Position numbers and translations under genes: made by a program. Below, in pieces: positions 59,395 through 64,000 of a DNA stretch of 64,000 bases; position 1 is the stretch's first letter, and each line of letters opens with the position of its first letter. The notes below the pieces were generated by a model. It made no database searches. It was not told the DNA's origin and worked only from the letters and a program-made list of their open reading frames with translations. The stretch is from Leifsonia shinshuensis (GTDB taxonomy: Bacteria; Actinomycetota; Actinomycetes; Actinomycetales; Microbacteriaceae): assembly GCF_031456835.1 (NCBI RefSeq), contig NZ_JAVDVK010000001.1, forward strand, positions 3,658,001 through 3,722,000. The letters run 5' to 3'.

Positions 59395-60687
59395 TCATCC
59401 CGCCGCTTCGTGGTGCGGCAGCCGCAGCCGCCAGCTCATGCCCTGCGACGCCTTGACGGTGCAGATCACCAGCAGCATCCACCCGGACTCGACCAGGATC
59501 GAGCTCTCGAACACGCTGGTGACGAGCAGCGCGACCAGGACGAGCGGCGCCCAGGCGTAGACGACGCTGCGGCGGTTGGAGGCGAGCAGCCACGAGCGGC
59601 CGAAGGCCAGGGCGATCAGCGCCACGAAGAGCAGCAGGCCGATGATGCCGACCTGCAGGTAGACGTCGAGGTAGGCGTTCAGACCGTCCGCGTGGTACAC
59701 GCCGGTCGCCGCCTGGATGGCCGTGAACGGGTAGAGGTCGGTGGGCCAGGAGCCGACCCATCCCCAGCCCACGGTCTGCTGCACCGGGATGAGCTGCCAG
59801 ATCTGGATCCACAGCTGGTAGCGCACCTGGAAGTCGGCGCGCGCGTTGAGCAGGTCGATGACGCGGGTGCGGTAGATGTAGGCGGCGACCAGTGCCGCGA
59901 CCGTGAGGACGGCGAGCCCCCACTGGAAGTAGGGCCGCTGGTGGGGACGGACCTTGCGCATCAGGTACAGCGCCAGGGTGGCGAGCCCGACGACGACCGA
60001 CACGGCGGCGATGACGGGGGAGTGCGCGAGCAGGATGCACAGCCCGGCGAGCGTGATGGAGAACGCCGCCACGGGTGGACGGACGGACCGGGTGCGCAGC
60101 TCGACCAGGAAGGTGACGAACGCGATGAGCGCGACGATGCTGAGCTGGTTGCGCGAGCCGAACAGTCCCTGGATCGGTCCGCCGAGTGCGATGTTGCCCT
60201 GGATGCCGAGGAACTTCATCGGGGCGTCGAGCAGCAGGCCGCTCAGCACCTCCAGGGACAGCGAGAGGGTGAGCAGGAACCGCAAGGCGTCGCCGACGAC
60301 CCGGACGATCTGGATGGCGTCCCGCACCAGCGCGATGTAGACGGCGAGGAAGGCGAAGATCAGCTGGTAGATCACCGCGCCGAACGTCGCCCACTGGTAT
60401 TGGCTCCACAGCAGCGACAGCGCGCACCAGCCGACGAACAGCAGGGCGGAGATGGGCAGGAGCCCGTGCCATTCGATGAGCCGCCACTGCGCCGCGAACG
60501 ACAGGGCCGCCAGGGCGACGAGGACGCCGAGCGCGCCGATCAGTCCTGGCCAGCCGATCATGCCCCGGATCGCGTGCGTCGAGAACCCCGTGATCACCGC
60601 GAGGAGGGCGAGTGTCGAGGTGAAGCGGGCGGAGCCCAGGAACTCGGTGACCGCGGGCGGCACCAGGGTCCGAGGGGGCGTTGCCAT
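59395..60687 (-). CDS. O-antigen ligase/polymerase-like membrane protein (WaaL/Wzy superfamily)
   Basis: 430 residues, about eleven to twelve helices. GGPIQGLFGSRNQLSIVAL in the middle and WGWVGSWPTDLYPF followed by HADGLNAYLDVYLQVGIIGLLLF in the large outer loop are the O-antigen ligase (Wzy_C) signatures. The paralogue at 62014 has QAHNAWLDVWLQLG at the last position, whereas this one reads GLNAYLDVYLQVG, so the catalytic-type His before Asn is replaced by Leu, with a His four residues earlier. It starts with ATG 7 nt after a TAGGAT box. Joins or polymerises glycans on the outer side of the membrane. Confidence 0.84.
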   Translation of the reverse strand: MATPPRTLVPPAVTEFLGSARFTSTLALLAVITGFSTHAIRGMIGWPGLIGALGVLVALAALSFAAQWRLIEWHGLLPISALLFVGWCALSLLWSQYQWATFGAVIYQLIFAFLAVYIALVRDAIQIVRVVGDALRFLLTLSLSLEVLSGLLLDAPMKFLGIQGNIALGGPIQGLFGSRNQLSIVALIAFVTFLVELRTRSVRPPVAAFSITLAGLCILLAHSPVIAAVSVVVGLATLALYLMRKVRPHQRPYFQWGLAVLTVAALVAAYIYRTRVIDLLNARADFQVRYQLWIQIWQLIPVQQTVGWGWVGSWPTDLYPFTAIQAATGVYHADGLNAYLDVYLQVGIIGLLLFVALIALAFGRSWLLASNRRSVVYAWAPLVLVALLVTSVFESSILVESGWMLLVICTVKASQGMSWRLRLPHHEAAG

Positions 60688-60694
60688 ACCAGGA

Positions 60695-60700
60695 ATCCTA
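60695..60700 (-). promoter_or_regulatory. Leaderless-type -10 box for the first ligase-like gene
   Basis: TAGGAT on the minus strand, 7 nt before ATG 60687. Confidence 0.45.
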
Positions 60701-60720
60701 CGGGGCCGACCCCGCGGCTC

Positions 60721-61935
60721 TCACTTCGGGGCGGGTGCGGCGCTCCGGCGGCCGAGCGGACGCGTGCGCCTCGTCAGCACCAGGAGCGCCCCGATCCCTG
60801 CCAGTGCGCCTCCGGTGATCAGGAGCGTCGTGATCTCGGATCCGCTCTCCGCCAGCCGGGTCGTCGGCCCGTCGACGGCCGCCGGCTGGACGGTCGGGGA
60901 TGGGGCCGGGGGATCGGACGTCCCTGCCCTGCCCGGCTGGACCCCGGTCGCCGGAAACGCCTCGCCGACCGCCTGCTGCAGCCGGGCGGCGAGGAAGGAT
61001 GCGCCTGCGGCGTTCGGGTGCATCGCCCCCTCGGCGAGAGTCGGAGGCTGGAGGGACGTCAGGCTGATGCCGTTCAGGTACGGACCGGTCGTCCCCGTGC
61101 AGGGCGTGTGCGCGTCGGAGTCGGCGAGAACCGAGACGAAGGTCGCGCCGTTGCGGTCGGCGGAGGCGCGCTGCGCTGCGTCGAGCCGTGCGCTGAGCGA
61201 CGCGATGAGCGGCCGGTCCGCATCCGTGAACGGGAAGGCATTCCGCGGAAGCGGCGGCTGACCGGTGCCGAGCGCCGAGCTGAAGCACCCGCCGGCCGGA
61301 GTGGCGGCGTCGGTCGGCGCGAGGGCGGGGTAGCCGAGGACGATCACCTTCGCGTTCGGCGCCTTCCGGTGGATGGCCGCGAGCATCGCATCCAGCCCAG
61401 GGGCGAGCCCGTCGACCGCGGCGGCGAGCTGCGACCCGAATTTCACGGCGCAGCTGGGCGACGCCGGATCTTGCAGGAGCGGACCGGACGGGCCCAGCGC
61501 CGCACACGAGGCAAGCACCGTCGAGAAGCCCGCGTCATTGCCCCCGATGGACACCGTGACGAGCGCCGTATCGGCGGTGACCGCATCCAGCTGGGCCGGC
61601 ACGGTGGCGCCCGGGACGGCCTGCGGCGTCGAGGTCACATTCGCGATCGTCGCCCCGGTGCAGCTGACGTCGGTCAGGGAGAGCCCGTAGGTGCTCGCCA
61701 CCCGGTGCGCGATGCTGTCGGACGACTGCAGGCAGCCCGGGGCCGGCGAGGCGGCGTATGGCGGAAGCCCGTACCCGGAGACGAACGAGTCCCCGAGCGC
61801 GACGTAGCGTGCACCCGCCAGCTGCTCGGCGGTCGTCGCGGCGCTCGCCGCCGGTCCGGTCACGGTGAGCGCGACCAGCGCACCCGCGATCGCAGCAGCG
61901 GCGGCCGTGGCCGCCCGTCCCCATCGCATCGACAT
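60721..61935 (-). CDS. Secreted, wall-anchored SGNH hydrolase
   Basis: 404 residues. Signal peptide about 1-32 (AAAAIAGALVALTVTGPAASA). The SGNH/GDSL hydrolase domain (about 40-305) has YVALGDSFVSGYG with the nucleophile Ser in block I, SCTGATI (block II Gly), VSIGGNDAGFS (block III Asn) and GAMHPNAAGASFLA (block V, Asp replaced by Met-His spacing: MHPN). The Cys pairs resemble the secreted actinobacterial lipase/esterase type. A Pro/Thr linker (TSDPPAPSPTVQPAA) leads to LAESGSE, a hydrophobic helix and a basic RRTRPLGRR tail, i.e. a sortase signal of the actinobacterial LAxTG kind with Ser in place of Thr. Could remove acyl groups from wall glycans; inference. ATG 61935 follows GGAGGGAG. Confidence 0.86.
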   Translation of the reverse strand: MSMRWGRAATAAAAAIAGALVALTVTGPAASAATTAEQLAGARYVALGDSFVSGYGLPPYAASPAPGCLQSSDSIAHRVASTYGLSLTDVSCTGATIANVTSTPQAVPGATVPAQLDAVTADTALVTVSIGGNDAGFSTVLASCAALGPSGPLLQDPASPSCAVKFGSQLAAAVDGLAPGLDAMLAAIHRKAPNAKVIVLGYPALAPTDAATPAGGCFSSALGTGQPPLPRNAFPFTDADRPLIASLSARLDAAQRASADRNGATFVSVLADSDAHTPCTGTTGPYLNGISLTSLQPPTLAEGAMHPNAAGASFLAARLQQAVGEAFPATGVQPGRAGTSDPPAPSPTVQPAAVDGPTTRLAESGSEITTLLITGGALAGIGALLVLTRRTRPLGRRSAAPAPK

Positions 61936-62013
61936 CGTCTCGTCTCCCTCCGGTGCCGCCGACGGCGGCCTTCACAGGGGTAGACGAGGATGTCCAGCGG
62001 ATCGTGACGCGCG

Positions 62014-63339
62014 TCAGCCCCCGCGCTTCGTCGAGACCGCCAGCGCGACGAGCAGCGCCCATCCGCCCTCGATCAGGATGCGGCTCTCGGCGAAGCTCTG
62101 CGCGATCAGGGCCGCGAGCAGCAGCAGGGGGAGCAGTGCCGTCGCGGTGTACGCCGCGTCGTCCGCGATCCCGGTGCGGGGGCGGTCGACCGCCAGGAAC
62201 CAGGAGCGCCCGAACGTCGTGAGCACCAGCAGGATGAAGACCACCAGGCCGACGATGCCGAGCTGCAGCCAGACGTCCAGCCAGGCGTTGTGCGCCTGCA
62301 GGTATTCGACGCCGTTGCGGGTGGCGAGGCCGTCGAAGGGCTTCACCCACGGCGCCCAGTAGCTGACCCAGCCCCAGCCGAACACGGGGCGCTGCTGGGC
62401 GAGCCCGATTACGGCGTGCCAGATGTCCAGCCGGCCGGTCAGGTCCTCGCTCTTTCCGAACAGGGCGGGGATGCGCGAGGCGAACACGGAGATGAGCACG
62501 AGCCCCGCGATCAGCAGGGCGAAGGCCGTGACGTACACCGGCGTCCGGCGCGCGGGCCCCACACGCCGCGCCCACAGGGCGAAGGCGAGCACCACGGCGA
62601 CGGCCAGGGTGGCCGCGATCACGGTGGCGGACCGCGTGAGCGCCAGCGTCAGCACCGCGACGACCAGCCAGCTGGCCGCCGATCCGCGGCGCACCGCCCT
62701 GTCCGCGAGCTGGATGCCGAACACGACGATCGCCAGGAGCGCGATCATCGCGAGCAGGTTGGAGTTGCCGACGATCCCCTGGATCGGACCGCCGTGGAAC
62801 AGCAGGTCACGGCTCCAGAAGAACGCCTGCGGCACCTTCCCCGGCGGCGCGGGCTGCACGGGCGTCAGCGGCAGCACCGGCTGCCGGACGAAGACGGCGA
62901 CGACGAGCTCGAAGAGCAGCGAGAGGCCGAGGATCCACCGGAAGGCGTTGCCGAGGGCGCTCAGCAGCCCCCGCATCCCGAGGCGAAGCCCCAGGAACAG
63001 CCCGGCGATCGTTGTCGCGAGCTGAGCGAGGACGCCGAGCGCGCTCGCTCCCGGATAGGCCGACCACGCGATCGACACGATCGCCAGGGCGAGGAAGACC
63101 AGCAGTGTCTTCGGCGTCGTCCGCCAGCGGAACCGCGGACGCGCGCGCACCAGCACGACGGCGACCACCACGGCCAGAACACCGGCCAGCGCGAAGTAGC
63201 CTGGCCAGCTGATCAGGTCGCGCCAGAACTCGCCCGCGAACAGCGTGAACAGCACCACCGCCGCGAGCACCGCCTCGCCGGTCCCGCTCGCCGAACGGGC
63301 GGTGCGGATGCGCTCGTCCAGCGCGGAGGGCCTCGTCAC
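62014..63339 (-). CDS. O-antigen ligase/polymerase-like membrane protein, paralogue
   Basis: 441 residues from GTG 63339, 6 nt after a TATTCT box. About twelve helices; FHGGPIQGIVGNSNLLAMIAL, FGWGWVSYWAPWVKPFDGL and YLQAHNAWLDVWLQLGIVGLVVF match the family, the last with the HN-x3-D motif of active ligases. NSNLL in the middle is near the SRNQL of the other copy. The two ligases flank the wall-anchored esterase. The frame is open upstream over manA but similarity begins here. Confidence 0.87.
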   Translation of the reverse strand: MTRPSALDERIRTARSASGTGEAVLAAVVLFTLFAGEFWRDLISWPGYFALAGVLAVVVAVVLVRARPRFRWRTTPKTLLVFLALAIVSIAWSAYPGASALGVLAQLATTIAGLFLGLRLGMRGLLSALGNAFRWILGLSLLFELVVAVFVRQPVLPLTPVQPAPPGKVPQAFFWSRDLLFHGGPIQGIVGNSNLLAMIALLAIVVFGIQLADRAVRRGSAASWLVVAVLTLALTRSATVIAATLAVAVVLAFALWARRVGPARRTPVYVTAFALLIAGLVLISVFASRIPALFGKSEDLTGRLDIWHAVIGLAQQRPVFGWGWVSYWAPWVKPFDGLATRNGVEYLQAHNAWLDVWLQLGIVGLVVFILLVLTTFGRSWFLAVDRPRTGIADDAAYTATALLPLLLLAALIAQSFAESRILIEGGWALLVALAVSTKRGG

Positions 63340-63345
63340 TCCCGC

Positions 63346-63351
63346 AGAATA
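63346..63351 (-). promoter_or_regulatory. Leaderless-type -10 box for the second ligase-like gene
   Basis: TATTCT on the minus strand, 6 nt before GTG 63339, in the short gap after manA. Confidence 0.42.
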
Positions 63352-63353
63352 GC

Positions 63354-64000
63354 TCACGCGTTCGGCATGGCGACGAAGAGGGTCCCCTGACCCGAGCCGA
63401 CCGAGAGCGTCCGCTCGTCCCCGGTGATCAGGGCCGCTTCGCCGCGGGCGAGGCGCAGCGCTCCGGTCTCGCCGGCGAGTTCGAGGTCGCCCTCGGTGCA
63501 CAGGGCGATGGCGGTGCCGGTGAGGGCCACCTCGGCCGAGGGGACGGCGGCATCGAGGCGCACCACGTCGAGGCGGAAGTCCGGCACGTCCGGGCGGAAC
63601 TCCGCGACCCCGGCGGCCGGGTGACCCGCCGCCAGCGGCGTCGCGCGGATCGGGGAGAAGTCCAGCACCGAGACCAGCTCCGGCACGTCGATCCTTTTGC
63701 GCGTGAGGCCGCCGCGCAGCACATTGTCGGAGGCGGCCATCAGTTCGATGCCGAGACCCCGCAGGTAGGCGTGGATGTTGCCGGCGGGCAGGTACAGCAC
63801 CTCGCCGGGGCGCAGGGTCGCGCGGTTGAGCAGCAGGGCCAGCACGATGCCGGGGTCGCCCGGGAAGGCCTCGTCGAGCATCCGCACGGTGTCGGCGTCC
63901 CGGTCGTCGGGCAGCTCGCGCGCCGCGGCGACCACTTCGGCCACCAGGAGGTCGACATCGGTGTCGCCGCCGAGCAGCCACTCGGTCGCACGGCGGAGCA
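63354..64000 (-). CDS. manA: Mannose-6-phosphate isomerase, class I (5' end beyond the window)
   Basis: Interconverts mannose-6-phosphate and fructose-6-phosphate, feeding GDP-mannose for mannosylated wall glycans. The frame is open to the end of the window (LRRATEWLLGGDTDVDLL...), so only the C-terminal 215 residues or so are seen. LRPGEVLYLPAGNIHAYLRGLGIELMAASDNVLRGGLTRKRIDVPEL covers the class I ManA cupin block (quoted in parts: LPAGNIHAYL, MAASDNVLRGGLT), including the zinc-site His and the catalytic Arg. The C-terminal cupin is ordinary. It ends 15 bp before the ligase start. Confidence 0.92.
   Translation of the reverse strand, partial: LRRATEWLLGGDTDVDLLVAEVVAAARELPDDRDADTVRMLDEAFPGDPGIVLALLLNRATLRPGEVLYLPAGNIHAYLRGLGIELMAASDNVLRGGLTRKRIDVPELVSVLDFSPIRATPLAAGHPAAGVAEFRPDVPDFRLDVVRLDAAVPSAEVALTGTAIALCTEGDLELAGETGALRLARGEAALITGDERTLSVGSGQGTLFVAMPNA

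Noticed and set aside
16544..64000. Glycan locus as a mobile island
   Set aside because: No integrase, transposase, tRNA border or attachment repeat seen, and the base composition stays like that of the housekeeping genes.

Overview
High-GC actinobacterial chromosome, most likely Microbacteriaceae (Leifsonia-like; the genus is a guess). The reasons are the very high G+C, frequent GTG starts and 4-bp ATGA/GTGA gene overlaps, an acyl-CoA carboxylase with separate accA3, accD and small accE genes, the purK / LCP / purE / gtrA neighbourhood, and many leaderless-type promoters (a TANNNT box 6-8 nt before the start codon). I see no tRNA, rRNA, CRISPR array, transposase or phage gene.

Region 1 (1-17.8 kb) is mostly housekeeping. 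It holds the end of a CPA1 Na+/H+ antiporter, accA3 (biotin carboxylase plus biotin carrier), maf, a TRAM-domain RNA methyltransferase, a LuxR-type response regulator with its histidine kinase and a third membrane protein, accD-accE, birA, a PH-domain membrane protein, gtrA, purK, and purE followed by an LCP cell-wall ligase. The window's two large non-coding stretches lie here. At 1465-1850 there is an array of nine short palindromes. At 8757-9472 there is a 150-bp tandem repeat made of hairpins, then two strong hairpins with a shared loop motif, then an AT-rich island. Both stretches sit between convergent genes at the 3' ends of acyl-CoA carboxylase genes.

Region 2 (16.5-30.3 kb) holds surface-modification genes: two tail-to-tail acyltransferase-3 paralogues, a GT4 glycosyltransferase, a secreted trypsin-like protease carrying cell-wall-binding type 2 (CWB2) repeats, and the dTDP-L-rhamnose genes rmlD-rmlB (minus) and rmlC-rmlA (plus). 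Two paralogous secreted CWB2 proteins with a shared Cys-rich N-terminal domain sit among them.

Region 3 (30.3-64 kb) is a large cell-surface polysaccharide locus. An ABC exporter (permease plus Wzt-like ATPase with a C-terminal extension) is co-transcribed with two GT2 enzymes. Next come a GT4, a GT2, a 981-residue GT2-GT4 fusion resembling WsaF-type rhamnosyltransferases, an 825-residue GT2-GT4 fusion, further GT2s, four polytopic GT-C/DUF2142-like proteins, a DUF2304 protein beside a polyprenyl-phosphate-type GT2, and a WlbA/WlbC/WlbB-like set with a 2-epimerase homologue for an amino-sugar nucleotide. The far end has two flippase-like proteins, a GT2, two O-antigen-ligase/polymerase-like proteins, a wall-anchored SGNH hydrolase and the 3' part of manA.

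Together the genes describe production of rhamnose-containing and probably amino-sugar-containing wall glycans, with both an ABC-dependent and a flippase/polymerase-type export route, attachment by an LCP protein, O-acylation, and secreted wall-binding hydrolases. Which glycosyltransferase serves which polymer cannot be read from the sequence.
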